A stretch of DNA of 64,000 nt, from assembly GCF_044751345.1 (NCBI RefSeq), contig NZ_JBIWXY010000001.1, forward strand, positions 248,001-312,000. The letters run 5' to 3'. The notes under the pieces are model-generated. The model was given only the letters and a program-made list of their open reading frames with translations. It did not search any database and was not told the DNA's origin. The position numbers were made by a program, and so were the translations under genes. Shown in pieces: positions 33,697 to 42,737 of this stretch. This DNA comes from Methylobacillus methanolivorans. Lineage in GTDB: Bacteria > Pseudomonadota > Gammaproteobacteria > Burkholderiales > Methylophilaceae. How positions within the stretch are numbered: the stretch's first letter is position 1; the number at the start of each line of letters is the position of its first letter.

Positions 33697-34212
33697 ATGC
33701 ATCGTCATATCAAGACCAATATGATTTCTGCTGTTATCAGCGTGTTACTGGGCGTTGCTGCAAGCAGCGCATGGGCAGTATCCATTTCTGATGAACTGAA
33801 CCAGAGCCCCGACGTCAAGCAGTTCCATGAGCTTGATACCAATAATGACGGGCATTTGAACTACACTGAGGCAAGTCGTGATAGCTTTTATACCAAAGAG
33901 CACTTCAATGCTGCCGACAAAAACAAGGATGGCAAGCTGAGCCAGGAAGAGTACAGCAATTACAAGACTGCACAGCAGAAAAAAGAGGTAGGCCGCATCG
34001 TGGATGACAGCACGATCACGACCAAAGTGAAAGCCAATATTCTTAAGGAAGAGGGCTTCAAGGGCTTGCAAGTGAGCGTGGAAACCTACAAAGGTGTCGT
34101 GCAGTTGAGTGGCTTCGTGAATACTAAGACCCAGATCAAGAGGGCTGGCGAGGTGGCCAAAGCAGTTGAAGGCGTGAAATCGGTGAAGAATAACCTGATC
34201 GTCAAGAACTAA
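33697..34212 (+). CDS. Periplasmic EF-hand and BON domain protein
   Basis: A 171-residue exported protein combining two EF-hand loops with a BON domain. The signal peptide ends SSAWA. EF-hand 1 reads DTNNDGHLNYTE (about 47-58) and EF-hand 2 DKNKDGKLSQEE (about 74-85); both keep the canonical calcium-ligand spacing. The BON domain (about 102-171) contains VVQLSGFV and ends VKSVKNNLIVK, as in OsmY. BON domains bind phospholipid or protein in the envelope. The start at 33697 follows GGAG. A calcium-dependent envelope stress role is inferred; the fusion itself is clear. Confidence 0.85.
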   Translation: MHRHIKTNMISAVISVLLGVAASSAWAVSISDELNQSPDVKQFHELDTNNDGHLNYTEASRDSFYTKEHFNAADKNKDGKLSQEEYSNYKTAQQKKEVGRIVDDSTITTKVKANILKEEGFKGLQVSVETYKGVVQLSGFVNTKTQIKRAGEVAKAVEGVKSVKNNLIVKN

Positions 34213-34230
34213 CTGCCTAGATGTAAAGAA

Positions 34231-34258
34231 AAAAGCCTGTGGCTACCCACAGGCTTTT
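34231..34258. terminator. Terminator between EF-hand/BON gene and lipocalin gene
   Basis: A perfect 12-bp stem (AAAAGCCTGTGG / CCACAGGCTTTT) with a four-base loop, T-rich after and A-rich before. It serves both convergent genes. Confidence 0.88.
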
Positions 34259-34275
34259 TGTTTTGTGGGTGAGTG

Positions 34276-34851
34276 CTAGTGACGCATGGTGTCTTGATGG
34301 GGCAGTTTCATCCCTGTCTGGATGTTATGTTCGACAAAAATGAGTTTGCTCGTGTCGAAACCCAGGTGTTGTGCCCTGGCAATCAACTCAGCCTTGACCG
34401 GGTAGGAGAGTTCGGGAGTACGCGACAGTATCCAGAGATAATGGCGATCAGGGCCGGCGACCAGCGAAAAATTGTAATGAAGGCGGTCCAGTACCAAGAT
34501 GTTGTAAGCGCCATAGAATGGCCCAAAAAATGAGACTTTCAGTTTGCCGATATTAGGGCCATCAACAAAATAAGCTTTGCCTTCTGCTTCTTTCCAGCGT
34601 TGCTTTACCGGGTCGTACCCACGGTTGATCACTTTCAGGCCACCACCTTCGCGTTTGCTGTAAGTTGCTGTTACTTCGTGCAAGCCGCGCTCGAATGAGT
34701 GATCAAGGCGGGCGATTTCATACCAAGTGCCCAAATATTCATCTGGCTTGAAGTCTGCCACAGGGCTTAAGCCCTCGGGTGTTCCGGTACCCGTGCAAGC
34801 CAATAGGCAGCATGAGAGAACAAGGCACAATATACGTTTGATAGTCATCAT
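34276..34851 (-). CDS. blc: Outer-membrane lipoprotein Blc (bacterial lipocalin)
   Basis: A 191-residue lipocalin anchored by a lipid on the Cys of LLAC (residue 19). The lipocalin motif GTWYEIARLDHSFERGL (about 41-57) and the second conserved region LVAGPDRHYLWILSR (about 133-147) are intact. Blc binds lysophospholipids and fatty acids and is induced under membrane stress in E. coli. Its ATG overlaps the yaiI stop by four bases. The call is secure at family level. Confidence 0.92.
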   Translation of the reverse strand: MMTIKRILCLVLSCCLLACTGTGTPEGLSPVADFKPDEYLGTWYEIARLDHSFERGLHEVTATYSKREGGGLKVINRGYDPVKQRWKEAEGKAYFVDGPNIGKLKVSFFGPFYGAYNILVLDRLHYNFSLVAGPDRHYLWILSRTPELSYPVKAELIARAQHLGFDTSKLIFVEHNIQTGMKLPHQDTMRH

Positions 34852-35330
34852 GTTTTTTTTACATCTGGTTGGTTTGATGTTGTTGTCGCATTCCGGGCAA
34901 TAAAGCGATCCAGTGCTGCCGCAAATGCCTGTCTATCTGCCTGGCTGAATGAAGATGGGCCACCCAGTTCCACGCCACTGTTACGCAAGTCTTCCATCAA
35001 GTGCCGCATGGCAAGCCTTTCGCCTATGCTGCCCTTGTCATACATTTCTCCACGCGGGTTCAGCGCATGGGCATCGTTGGCGATGACTTCTGCCGCGAGT
35101 GGAATATCTGCGGTAATGACCAGATCACCCGGTTGAAGTTTTTGCACGATTTCCTTATCCGCGACATCAAACCCGCCAGGCACCTGCAAAGCGCGGATAT
35201 ACGCTGAGGGCGGTACACGCAACAGCTTGTTGGCAACCAGCGTCACCATAATGCCGGTACGGTCAGCCGCGCGGAACAAGATTTCTTTGACTGCCACCGG
35301 GCAGGCGTCTGCATCAACCCAAATTTGCAT
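34848..35330 (-). CDS. yaiI: YaiI/YqxD family protein (DUF188)
   Basis: A 160-residue PIN-like domain protein. It begins MQIWVDADACPVAVKEIL, the family's acidic N-terminal signature, and contains GDLVITADIPLAAEVI (about 68-83) with further acidic residues that could bind metal. The biochemical role is unproven. It sits in an operon-like run of minus-strand genes and overlaps blc by four bases. Confidence 0.88.
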   Translation of the reverse strand: MQIWVDADACPVAVKEILFRAADRTGIMVTLVANKLLRVPPSAYIRALQVPGGFDVADKEIVQKLQPGDLVITADIPLAAEVIANDAHALNPRGEMYDKGSIGERLAMRHLMEDLRNSGVELGGPSSFSQADRQAFAAALDRFIARNATTTSNQPDVKKT

Positions 35331-35347
35331 GATAGTCGGCCTTTGTA

Positions 35348-37186
35348 TTAATGGGCATGTTCTTCCAATACCTCCAGGAATTCATCGCCATATCGCTCCA
35401 GTTTGCTAGCGCCAATGCCGCTGATCCGGCTCATTTCATCCAGGCTGCCAGGGCGGCGATTGAGGATTTCCAGCAAGGTGCTGTCGTGGAAAATCAGATA
35501 CGGCGGTACTTCTTGCTCTCGGGCCAGCTCCAGGCGCTTGGCCTTGAGGGCAAGCCAGAGCGGGTTATCTTGAACCTCCTTGTAAGCTTCGCGGCTGCGG
35601 CTGGCGCGTTCGGCAGTGCTTGCACGTGCATCGGGAGGGTCACTGCGGAGCCAGATTTCACTTTCACCACGTAATAGTGGCCGGGCTTCCTCAGTGAGGC
35701 GCAGGCCGCCATAGCCCTCCATGTCGGTGGAAAGCAGCCCGGCTGCGACCAGCTGGCGAAACACACTGCTCCATTGCGTCTGGCTCAAGCTTTTGCCAAT
35801 GCCAAACGTGGATAACGATTGGTGGTTAAAACGCTTGATTTGTTCCGTGGTCTTGCCAAGCAATATGTCGATGAGGTGGCCTGCGCCAAAGCGCTGTCCG
35901 CTGCGATACACGCATGAAAGCGCCATGCGGGCAGCTTCTGTGCCGTTCCAGGTGTCCACCGGGTTGAGGCAGTTGTCGCATTGCCCGCAATGACCCGGAT
36001 GCTGCTCGCCAAAGTAACGCAAGATACCTTGGTGGCGGCAGGCTGTGGATTCGCAGTAGCCGAGCAAGGCATCCAGCTTCTGGCGTTCCAGGCGCTTTCT
36101 TTCTTCTGGCGTATCGCTGCCATCCAAGAGCTGGCGCATACTCACCAAGTCGCCCAAGCCATAGACCATCCAGGCATTGGCATCCAGCCCGTCGCGGCCT
36201 GCACGGCCAGTTTCCTGGTAATAGCCCTCCATGCTCTTGGGCAAGTCGAGATGAACGACAAATCGCACGTTGGGTTTATCTATACCCATGCCAAAAGCAA
36301 CGGTGGCCACCATGATGACACCTTCCTCGCGCAGGAAACGCTGCTGGTTGGCCTGGCGTACGCTTGCATCCAAGCCAGCATGGTAGGGCAGCGCATCCCA
36401 GCCTTGTTCCTTGAGCCAGGCTGCTGTTTCCTCCACCTTGCGCCGCGACAGGCAATAGATGATACCTGCATCGTTGGCATGCTCGGATTCGAGGAAGTTG
36501 AGTAATTGCTTGCGGGCGTTGTTTTTCAATGCCACACGGTAGCGAATGTTAGGGCGGTCAAAGCTTGAAATAAATTGACGGGCGTCTTCCAGGTTGAGGC
36601 GCTCGACTATTTCATTACGAGTCGGGGTATCTGCCGTGGCAGTCAGCGCAATGCGCGGTACTGCGGGGAACTCTTGATGCAACACCGTAAGCTGGCGGTA
36701 TTCTGGCCGGAAATCATGCCCCCATTGCGATACGCAGTGCGCCTCGTCAATCGCAAACAGGGCGATGCCGAAGCGCTGCTGGATTTCATGCAAGGTGCTG
36801 AGGAAATTAGGCGTCATCAGCCGCTCGGGAGCGACGTACAGTACCTTCAGCTCACCACGCATCAATGCCTGGTAAACGCTGCGTGCAGTGTCAGCATCCA
36901 GACTGGAGTTGAGGAATGCAGCATCAATGCCGAGCTGGCGCAAGGCATCCACCTGATCCTGCATCAAGGCGATTAATGGTGAAACAACAATGCCGACGCC
37001 TGGCCGCAGCAGTGCCGGGATCTGGTAACAAAGTGATTTGCCACCACCTGTCGGCATCAGCACCAGCGCGTCGCCACCGTCTGCCACATGATTGACGATG
37101 GCTTCCTGTTCGCCACGAAAGGCGCTGTAGCCGAAGGTTTGCTCCAGCAGTTGCTGGGCCGCAGTGTTCGCCTGCATAGGGTTCAA
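35348..37186 (-). CDS. recQ: ATP-dependent DNA helicase RecQ
   Basis: A 3'-5' DNA helicase in RecF-pathway repair. Helicase motifs in order are motif 0/I (FRGEQEAI, TGGGKSLCYQIP), II DEAH (FAIDEAHCVSQWGHDFR, the RecQ aromatic-rich loop), III TATAD and VI YYQETGRAGRDG. A zinc-binding RQC region (CRHQGILRYFG ... CGQCDNC) and a C-terminal HRDC domain follow, giving the full 612 residues. Three bases separate its start from the rhlE stop, so the two helicases may share a transcript. Confidence 0.95.
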   Translation of the reverse strand: MNPMQANTAAQQLLEQTFGYSAFRGEQEAIVNHVADGGDALVLMPTGGGKSLCYQIPALLRPGVGIVVSPLIALMQDQVDALRQLGIDAAFLNSSLDADTARSVYQALMRGELKVLYVAPERLMTPNFLSTLHEIQQRFGIALFAIDEAHCVSQWGHDFRPEYRQLTVLHQEFPAVPRIALTATADTPTRNEIVERLNLEDARQFISSFDRPNIRYRVALKNNARKQLLNFLESEHANDAGIIYCLSRRKVEETAAWLKEQGWDALPYHAGLDASVRQANQQRFLREEGVIMVATVAFGMGIDKPNVRFVVHLDLPKSMEGYYQETGRAGRDGLDANAWMVYGLGDLVSMRQLLDGSDTPEERKRLERQKLDALLGYCESTACRHQGILRYFGEQHPGHCGQCDNCLNPVDTWNGTEAARMALSCVYRSGQRFGAGHLIDILLGKTTEQIKRFNHQSLSTFGIGKSLSQTQWSSVFRQLVAAGLLSTDMEGYGGLRLTEEARPLLRGESEIWLRSDPPDARASTAERASRSREAYKEVQDNPLWLALKAKRLELAREQEVPPYLIFHDSTLLEILNRRPGSLDEMSRISGIGASKLERYGDEFLEVLEEHAH

Positions 37187-37189
37187 ATG

Positions 37190-38764
37190 CTAGCGGCGAC
37201 CCCGATTGGGGCGCTGCCCGGAGTTATTGTTAAACTGGCGCTTGGGTGGCTGTGGCGGCACGAATAGGCCCACCTGTGGCATGGCCTGGTGGCGAGCAGC
37301 TTCAGACAAGAACTTTTCTGGCTTTTTCTTGGCTTGATCCGCTTGGCCTTGAGGCTTGTTGCGTTGATCTTGATGCTGGGCAGGCTGTTGCTGGCCTTGA
37401 GCACGCTGCGGCCTGGCTTGGTTTTTGGCCTGGTTGTTTCTGCCTTGACGCTGCTTGTTGCTGCGTGGTTCGGCACTATTGCCTGCGTTATCGTCACGCT
37501 CGCGCTGACCTTGACCTTGCGGGCGGTTGTTCTTGGCCTGGCGTGATGGTGCCTGTTGCGGTCTTGGTGGGCGGCTTTCTACAGCGGGTTTTTCGCTAGG
37601 GACGAACTCACCAGGAATGTCCAGTTTTGGAATTTCTCGTTTGATCAGGCGCTCAATACCCTTGAGCAGTTTGACTTCCTCGCCATCTACCAGTGAAACA
37701 GCAGCACCTGAGCAACCGGCGCGACCCGTGCGGCCAATACGGTGCACGTAGTCTTCCGGTACATTGGGTAGCTCGAAGTTGACCACCTGAGGCAATTGGT
37801 CGATGTCGAGGCCGCGTGCAGCAATATCGGTTGCGACCAGCACTGGCAAGGTGCCGTCCTTGAACTCAGCCAGCGCCTTGGTGCGAGCAGATTGGCTCTT
37901 GTTACCATGAATTGCGGCAGCGGCAATGCCGTCCTTGCTAAGTTTTTCTGCCAGGCGGTTGGCACCGTGCTTGGTGCGGGTGAAAATCAGCACCTGCTTC
38001 CAATCGTGGTGACGAATCAGGTGGGCGACCAAGTCACGCTTATGGCCTTGGCTGACGAGGTGCACGGTTTGTTCGACCAGCTCCGATGCCGTGTTGCGGC
38101 GAGCTACTTCTACATAACCAGGGTTGTGCAGTAGGCCATCAGCTAGTTCCTTGATCTCGTCGGAGAAGGTCGCGGAGAACAGCAAGTTCTGGCGTTGCTT
38201 GGGCAATAGCGCCAATACACGCTTGATGTCGCGGATAAAGCCCATGTCCAGCATGCGGTCGGCCTCGTCCAGCACCAGTATCTCAATGGCGGAAAGGTCT
38301 ATGGTTTTTTGCGCAGCGTGATCAAGCAGGCGACCGGGTGTGGCCACCAGGATATCGACGGGTTTTTTCAGGCGCTCGATTTGCGGGTTGATACCCACAC
38401 CGCCGAACATCACCATGGATTTCAATGAAAGATGTTTGCCGTAAGTTTGCACCGATTCTTCCACCTGGGCAGCAAGCTCGCGTGTCGGTGTCAGGATCAG
38501 GCAACGTGGCTGGCCTGCCTTGGCCTTGAGTGGCTTGCTATGCAGCAAGTGCAGCAAGGGCAGGGTAAAGCCTGCGGTCTTGCCTGTCCCGGTCTGTGCG
38601 CCTGCTAACAGGTCGCCGCCATTGAGTACCAGGGGAATAGCCTGGGCCTGGATCGGGGTTGGGTTGGTATAGCCAGTATCGGCAATCGCACGCAGAATAG
38701 GTTCTGCCAGGCCGAGATCGGAAAATTGTAAGTTGGAAAGCGCAATGCTCACGTCAGAAGACAA
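37190..38764 (-). CDS. rhlE: DEAD-box RNA helicase RhlE
   Basis: An ATP-dependent RNA helicase for ribosome assembly and RNA decay. The Q motif (LAEPILRAIADTGYTNPTPIQ), AQTGTGKT, PTRELA, DEAD (LDEADRMLDMGF), SAT and HRIGRTGR are all present in residues 20-365. The last 150 residues form a Gln/Arg/Pro-rich low-complexity tail typical of RhlE. The start is TTG 38764, supported by GGAG seven bases upstream; a GTG five codons later is an alternative. Total 524 residues. Confidence 0.92.
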   Translation of the reverse strand: MSSDVSIALSNLQFSDLGLAEPILRAIADTGYTNPTPIQAQAIPLVLNGGDLLAGAQTGTGKTAGFTLPLLHLLHSKPLKAKAGQPRCLILTPTRELAAQVEESVQTYGKHLSLKSMVMFGGVGINPQIERLKKPVDILVATPGRLLDHAAQKTIDLSAIEILVLDEADRMLDMGFIRDIKRVLALLPKQRQNLLFSATFSDEIKELADGLLHNPGYVEVARRNTASELVEQTVHLVSQGHKRDLVAHLIRHHDWKQVLIFTRTKHGANRLAEKLSKDGIAAAAIHGNKSQSARTKALAEFKDGTLPVLVATDIAARGLDIDQLPQVVNFELPNVPEDYVHRIGRTGRAGCSGAAVSLVDGEEVKLLKGIERLIKREIPKLDIPGEFVPSEKPAVESRPPRPQQAPSRQAKNNRPQGQGQRERDDNAGNSAEPRSNKQRQGRNNQAKNQARPQRAQGQQQPAQHQDQRNKPQGQADQAKKKPEKFLSEAARHQAMPQVGLFVPPQPPKRQFNNNSGQRPNRGRR

Positions 38765-38932
38765 GCTGAAACTCCATTATATTCAAGGGTGTTTTGTCGG
38801 CCTGTTACGATGACATAACTCCAATCTAGGCAGACAGCAGGAAGGTATCTTTTTGATATTAAAGACCGCTGCGCGGATTGGATGTAGCGCAGGGAAAGCA
38901 GATTATACGGTAAAAATATGCCAGCTGGGCAA

Positions 38933-38962
38933 GGAATGCATGAGATGTTTTTCATGCATTCC
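38933..38962 (-). terminator. Hairpin downstream of rsuA
   Basis: GGAATGCATGA and TCATGCATTCC form a perfect 11-bp stem with an eight-base loop just after the rsuA stop. No T-run follows, so this would be a weak intrinsic terminator or an mRNA-stabilising end. Confidence 0.45.
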
Positions 38963-38970
38963 CATCGTGC

Positions 38971-39684
38971 TTATGCCTGGCGTACCGGAGAAACGGCCTC
39001 CAGCATGGCGGCATCCAGCCAGCGCCATTCGCCTTCGGCGAGGTCATCCGGCAAGGCTAGGTTGCCGATGCGGATGCGCTTTAATGCCTCAACGCGGTTG
39101 CTCACCGCAGCCAGCATACGCTTGACCTGGTGGTATTTGCCTTCTGCCAGTGTCAGGTGCAGTACATGGTCGCTGATGATATCAGCGGCGAGTGCTGCCA
39201 CAGGCGCTGGTTCATCCAGCAACTGCACGCCGTTCAGCAGCAAGGTGGTTTGCGCCTGATCCAAGGGATGCTTGGTGGTCACTTCGTAGACTTTAGGCAC
39301 TTTCCATTTCGGCGAGCTCATGCGGTGGATGAATTGGCCATCATCCGAAAGCAGCAGCAGGCCAGTCGTGTCCTCGTCCAGCCGGCCTATGCTTTGCACG
39401 CCGCGTTCCAACAGGGCAGCAGGTAGCAGACTAAAAATACTGGGGTGGTGCTGGGGTTTGTGTGAGCATTCGTAATGCGCTGGCTTGTTGAGCATCAGGT
39501 AAGCTTGGGTGCGGAATTGCCACGCTACGCCACGCACCGTGAAGTGCAGGTTGTCTGTCTCGAATTCGGTGAAAGGGAAATCGCAGAGTTCGCCATTTAC
39601 CGTCACTTCACCGTGGCGAATCATGGAGCGGCAAATCTTGCGGGAGCCAAAGCCCTGCGAATGCAGGATACGTTCTAGTTGCAT
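38971..39684 (-). CDS. rsuA: 16S rRNA pseudouridine(516) synthase
   Basis: Converts U516 of 16S rRNA to pseudouridine. The 237-residue protein has an N-terminal S4 RNA-binding domain (about 1-60) and a RsuA catalytic domain with GRLDEDTTGLLLLSDDG (about 98-114) carrying the catalytic Asp. The C-terminal EGKYHQVKRMLAAV motif is also conserved. RluB/E/F paralogues share the motif, but length and the S4 sequence fit RsuA best. Confidence 0.87.
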   Translation of the reverse strand: MQLERILHSQGFGSRKICRSMIRHGEVTVNGELCDFPFTEFETDNLHFTVRGVAWQFRTQAYLMLNKPAHYECSHKPQHHPSIFSLLPAALLERGVQSIGRLDEDTTGLLLLSDDGQFIHRMSSPKWKVPKVYEVTTKHPLDQAQTTLLLNGVQLLDEPAPVAALAADIISDHVLHLTLAEGKYHQVKRMLAAVSNRVEALKRIRIGNLALPDDLAEGEWRWLDAAMLEAVSPVRQA

Positions 39685-39702
39685 AAGTTGAATTTAAATT
39701 GG

Positions 39703-40209
39703 TTATGGCTGGTAAGTGGGAATATCAGCATCGCAAGCAGGCTTGACCCATTTGCCGCTGATGGAAGAGTTCTGGTTGACGGGCAGGCCTTGTGCAGTTC
39801 CCTGCATGGACATATTGCCCTGAAAGGCACTTTCGCTGAACAAGGTCATATCAAAGCGGCCATTGCCCTTGATGGCACCATTACAACTAATATCGCCAGT
39901 GACTTTATTACCTTGATGCTTGTAATTACGCACGCTACAGCCATCTTCTGTCTGCGGCAGTAGTGGTTGTTTTAGCTTGGCTTGTTCTGGTGTAACGCAT
40001 TGCTGTGTGGCGATGGCATTGCCGCCCACGGGCAATTCAATACCGAATTGGCGTAATTGCTCCAGCTGCTCAGGGGCAATAGCAGGCATGCCTTGCAGGG
40101 CCACTGAAATTTCCCACTGGCCAGGCTTGATCTGCTCAATGGCAAACGCAGGCAGGGCGAGTGTGGATAAAGTAGCGCATAGAAACAGCTTGGCGATGTG
40201 ATTGGGCAT
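39703..40209 (-). CDS. DUF3617 family periplasmic protein
   Basis: A 168-residue secreted protein. The signal peptide runs to LPAFA, and the mature part starts IEQIKPGQWEISVALQGMPA, the DUF3617 pattern (PGxWE), with conserved CVTPEQA and a disulfide-capable Cys set (CVTP, C in DGCSV, ISCNG, PACDAD). The start MPNHIAKL at 40209 gives a proper signal peptide; an earlier frame start adds 13 residues. Function of the family is unknown. It lies 18 bases upstream of rsuA's start on the opposite side of the operon junction. Confidence 0.8.
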   Translation of the reverse strand: MPNHIAKLFLCATLSTLALPAFAIEQIKPGQWEISVALQGMPAIAPEQLEQLRQFGIELPVGGNAIATQQCVTPEQAKLKQPLLPQTEDGCSVRNYKHQGNKVTGDISCNGAIKGNGRFDMTLFSESAFQGNMSMQGTAQGLPVNQNSSISGKWVKPACDADIPTYQP

Positions 40210-40355
40210 GGGCAGGCGGCGTTGATGATGAATGGTGCAGTATAGCATTCCCTGGTAGCCTGCTTTGCAGCAGCAGCGATGGCTTGTGGCATCGATGTTT
40301 CACACTTTTATATGTCACACTTGGCCTGACAGCATATTGAGAAAGTAATCATTTC

Positions 40356-40649
40356 ATGAGAGCTAACATTATTATTTTGGTCATCGGCCTTGGTTTTCCG
40401 CTATTGAATGCAATGGCGGGAGGCGCAGATTGTGAAAGCGAGGCAGGAAAGCAGCAAGCAGATATACTGGTGCAATGGTGCAGAAATGTGAGCCCGGCAA
40501 CGCATCCACCCTGTCATGCTGCCAATCGTTGTAGCCTGATCATTGATGAGATCAAGCGTGGATGTGCATTCCTCCAGCATGAGGAACATGTCCCATATTA
40601 TTGCCAGCTCACCTATACACATGAGCCTGAAACAACCACTCCTGAGTAA
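40356..40649 (+). CDS. Small secreted Cys-rich hypothetical protein
   Basis: A 97-residue protein with a clear N-terminal signal peptide (MRANIIILVIGLGFPLLNAMA). The mature part carries six cysteines (Cys at about 26, 42, 53, 59, 70, 82), likely oxidised in the periplasm. No family was recognised. It is followed 21 bases later by the LysE-type exporter on the same strand and diverges from the DUF3617 gene. Confidence 0.55.
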   Translation: MRANIIILVIGLGFPLLNAMAGGADCESEAGKQQADILVQWCRNVSPATHPPCHAANRCSLIIDEIKRGCAFLQHEEHVPYYCQLTYTHEPETTTPE

Positions 40650-40670
40650 GCGTTTTTTTGAATACTGATC

Positions 40671-41288
40671 ATGTTCGACATCCAGCATTATCCAAGCTTT
40701 ATTGCCGCTATCCTTGTTTATCAGATGATTCCAGGCCCAGGCACCATTACGATTTTAAACGCGGCGGCGCGTAGCCATATGGCTGGCATGGCAGCGGTTG
40801 CAGGTACCCTGTTGGGTGACATGGTCTGGATGGTCGCGGCCGTCGCAGGGCTGGCTGCGGTGATGCAGGCTCATCCCTTGTTGTTTTCATCTTTGCAGTG
40901 GCTGGGGGCTGGCTATCTGTGCTGGATAGGGATGCAACTGTTACGCACGAGGGCATATGCGGTTATCGAACCCAAGATGCTCACGCGTCGTGAGGGTGCA
41001 TATTGGCGTCGTGCATTTGCAGTTTGCATGACCAACCCCAAGGCTGTGCTATTTTTCTTTTCCTTCTTTCCTCTATTTCTCAAACCAGATGCTTCCGTAG
41101 GCACATTGCTGATCATGATGTTGCATGTCACGCTGGTGTGCTTGTTTTATCAAGTGCTGCTGGTATGGCTGGGGAGCAAGATTGCCCAGCGTTTAAGCAA
41201 AAGATCAGGTGTATCGGTATGGGGTAGGCGGGTAGCTGGGGTCACCCTGATTGCGTTTGGCATTAGGTTGGCACTGAATCATGCATAA
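40671..41288 (+). CDS. LysE/RhtB family amino-acid exporter
   Basis: A 205-residue inner-membrane protein with about six hydrophobic helices. The family signature near the N-terminus is MIPGPGTITILNAAARSHMAGMAAVAGTL (about 18-46), and FSFFPLFLKPDAS is a typical internal motif. Members export amino acids or homoserine lactone-like compounds; the substrate cannot be assigned. Its stop lies 30 bases before the next GNAT gene. Confidence 0.85.
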   Translation: MFDIQHYPSFIAAILVYQMIPGPGTITILNAAARSHMAGMAAVAGTLLGDMVWMVAAVAGLAAVMQAHPLLFSSLQWLGAGYLCWIGMQLLRTRAYAVIEPKMLTRREGAYWRRAFAVCMTNPKAVLFFFSFFPLFLKPDASVGTLLIMMLHVTLVCLFYQVLLVWLGSKIAQRLSKRSGVSVWGRRVAGVTLIAFGIRLALNHA

Positions 41289-41318
41289 TCGCAGCTTTGC
41301 AAAGGAGTGCTCACACCG

Positions 41319-41840
41319 ATGGATGGCTTTACCTGCATAGACCAAGCAAGTGCGCTGGATGCCGATGCTATTGCTGCCTTGGTTAACCAGGCATACCGCC
41401 CAGAAGGGCATACCCACGGATGGACACACGAAGCAGCCTTGGTATCAGGCCTGCGGATATCGCCTGCACAGGTACGAGCGCTTTTCCGGGCAGGCTCAAG
41501 TATATTGGTCATGCGTGGCAAGCAAGGTTTGCTGGCTTGTGTGCATATCGAGCAAGCAGGGTTGGCTTGTTACATCGGCATGCTGGCCACTTTGCCGAGT
41601 AGCCAGAACCAAGGATTGGGCAAGACCATGCTGCAAGCTGCCGAAGTGCTTGCTACCCAGCAATATGGTGCCCATGTCCTAAAAATGCTGGTGTTGTCCT
41701 CCAGGCCAGAGCTACAGGCTTATTACGAGCGTAGGGGTTATGCCCTGACCGGACATTGTGAGCCTTATCCTCTCTATGCTGGGGTGGGCGTACCTCAGCG
41801 AGAGGATCTGATTGTGATGGAAATGAGCAAGCCAGTGTAA
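41319..41840 (+). CDS. GNAT family N-acetyltransferase
   Basis: A 173-residue GNAT-fold enzyme. The acetyl-CoA loop is SSQNQGLGKTML (about 93-104), followed by VLSSRPELQAYYERRGY (about 126-142), the usual C-terminal motif B. The substrate is unknown. AAAGGAG lies 11 bases before ATG 41319; a GTG inside that site is a less likely start. It ends the LysE-GNAT pair. About 200 bases with no gene follow. Confidence 0.85.
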   Translation: MDGFTCIDQASALDADAIAALVNQAYRPEGHTHGWTHEAALVSGLRISPAQVRALFRAGSSILVMRGKQGLLACVHIEQAGLACYIGMLATLPSSQNQGLGKTMLQAAEVLATQQYGAHVLKMLVLSSRPELQAYYERRGYALTGHCEPYPLYAGVGVPQREDLIVMEMSKPV

Positions 41841-42049
41841 ATCGCCTCATAGAGGTGGGTGGGTATGAGAAGGCGTAGAGAAATAACGCATCTTTGCAAT
41901 CCACAATGAGCTGAATTATTGGGCTTTCCCAGTTCGATTTGAGATAATTCCCAGAAAACGGCAATACAGCCGATGACCGCCAGTGTCCTAACTAGCGAGA
42001 TAAGCGCAGCACTGCCTCCATATAACCATGATTTGAATAGGTGTTAGTA

Positions 42050-42388
42050 ATGAGCGAATTACCCAATTGTCCACAATGCAGTTCCGCATATACCTACCAG
42101 GACGGTGAATTATTGATCTGCCCGGAATGCGCGCATGAATGGAGCGCTACCAGTGACGAATCCACAAGTAGTGACTTTATCGTCAAGGATGCCAATGGCA
42201 ACCTGCTGCAAGATGGCGACACCATCACCGTGATCAAGGATCTCAAGGTGAAAGGTTCATCGCTGGTGGTCAAGGTTGGCACCAAGGTGAAAAACATTCG
42301 CTTGGTGGATAGTGATCACAACATTGATTGCAAGATCGATGGCATCGGCGCGATGAAGCTGAAATCGGAGTTCGTGAAAAAGGCCTAA
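42050..42388 (+). CDS. yjdM: PhnA-domain zinc-ribbon protein (YjdM family)
   Basis: A 112-residue protein named for its resemblance to PhnA, but not a proven phosphonoacetate hydrolase. An N-terminal zinc ribbon (CPQC ... CPEC, about 7-28) precedes the C-terminal PhnA/YjdM domain (FIVKDANGNLLQDGDTITVI, then KVGTKVKNIRLVDSDHNIDCKIDG). Role unknown. It ends four bases before a tRNA-binding-domain gene, so the two are probably co-transcribed. Confidence 0.88.
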   Translation: MSELPNCPQCSSAYTYQDGELLICPECAHEWSATSDESTSSDFIVKDANGNLLQDGDTITVIKDLKVKGSSLVVKVGTKVKNIRLVDSDHNIDCKIDGIGAMKLKSEFVKKA

Positions 42389-42392
42389 GCCC

Positions 42393-42731
42393 ATGAACGA
42401 AATTAGCTTCGAGGATTTTCTCAAGGTGGAGCTGCGCGTGGGCGAAGTGGTTTCCGCCGAGCCATTCGCCGCCGCCCGCAAGCCAGCCTACATTCTGCAT
42501 GTCGATTTCGGCCCTGAGATCGGCGTGCTGAAATCCAGCGCCCAGATCACTGCGCACTACCAGCCTGCTGAATTGATAGGCAAACAAGTGGTCGCGGTGG
42601 TCAATTTTCCGGCGAGGCAGATCGGCCCGATCCAATCACAATGCCTGGTGACTGGCTTTCATGATGAGAATGGCGCGGTAGCTTTGTGCGTGCCGGATAA
42701 GGTGGTGCCTAAGGGGACGAAGTTGCTTTGA
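42393..42731 (+). CDS. CsaA-like tRNA-binding domain protein
   Basis: A stand-alone 112-residue tRNA-binding (OB-fold) domain. Its core (FLKVELRVGEVVSAEPF, then GKQVVAVVNFPARQIGPIQSQCLVTGF) matches the CsaA/YgjH family and the C-terminal domain of MetG encoded earlier in this window. CsaA is described as a secretion-related chaperone; YgjH binds tRNA. No further assignment is possible. A strong hairpin follows. Confidence 0.86.
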   Translation: MNEISFEDFLKVELRVGEVVSAEPFAAARKPAYILHVDFGPEIGVLKSSAQITAHYQPAELIGKQVVAVVNFPARQIGPIQSQCLVTGFHDENGAVALCVPDKVVPKGTKLL

Positions 42732-42737
42732 GTAAAG

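Noticed and set aside
41841..42049. Possible gene or RNA in the 200-base gap after the GNAT gene
   Set aside because: Only frames up to 14 codons and no stable hairpin or promoter pair could be supported.
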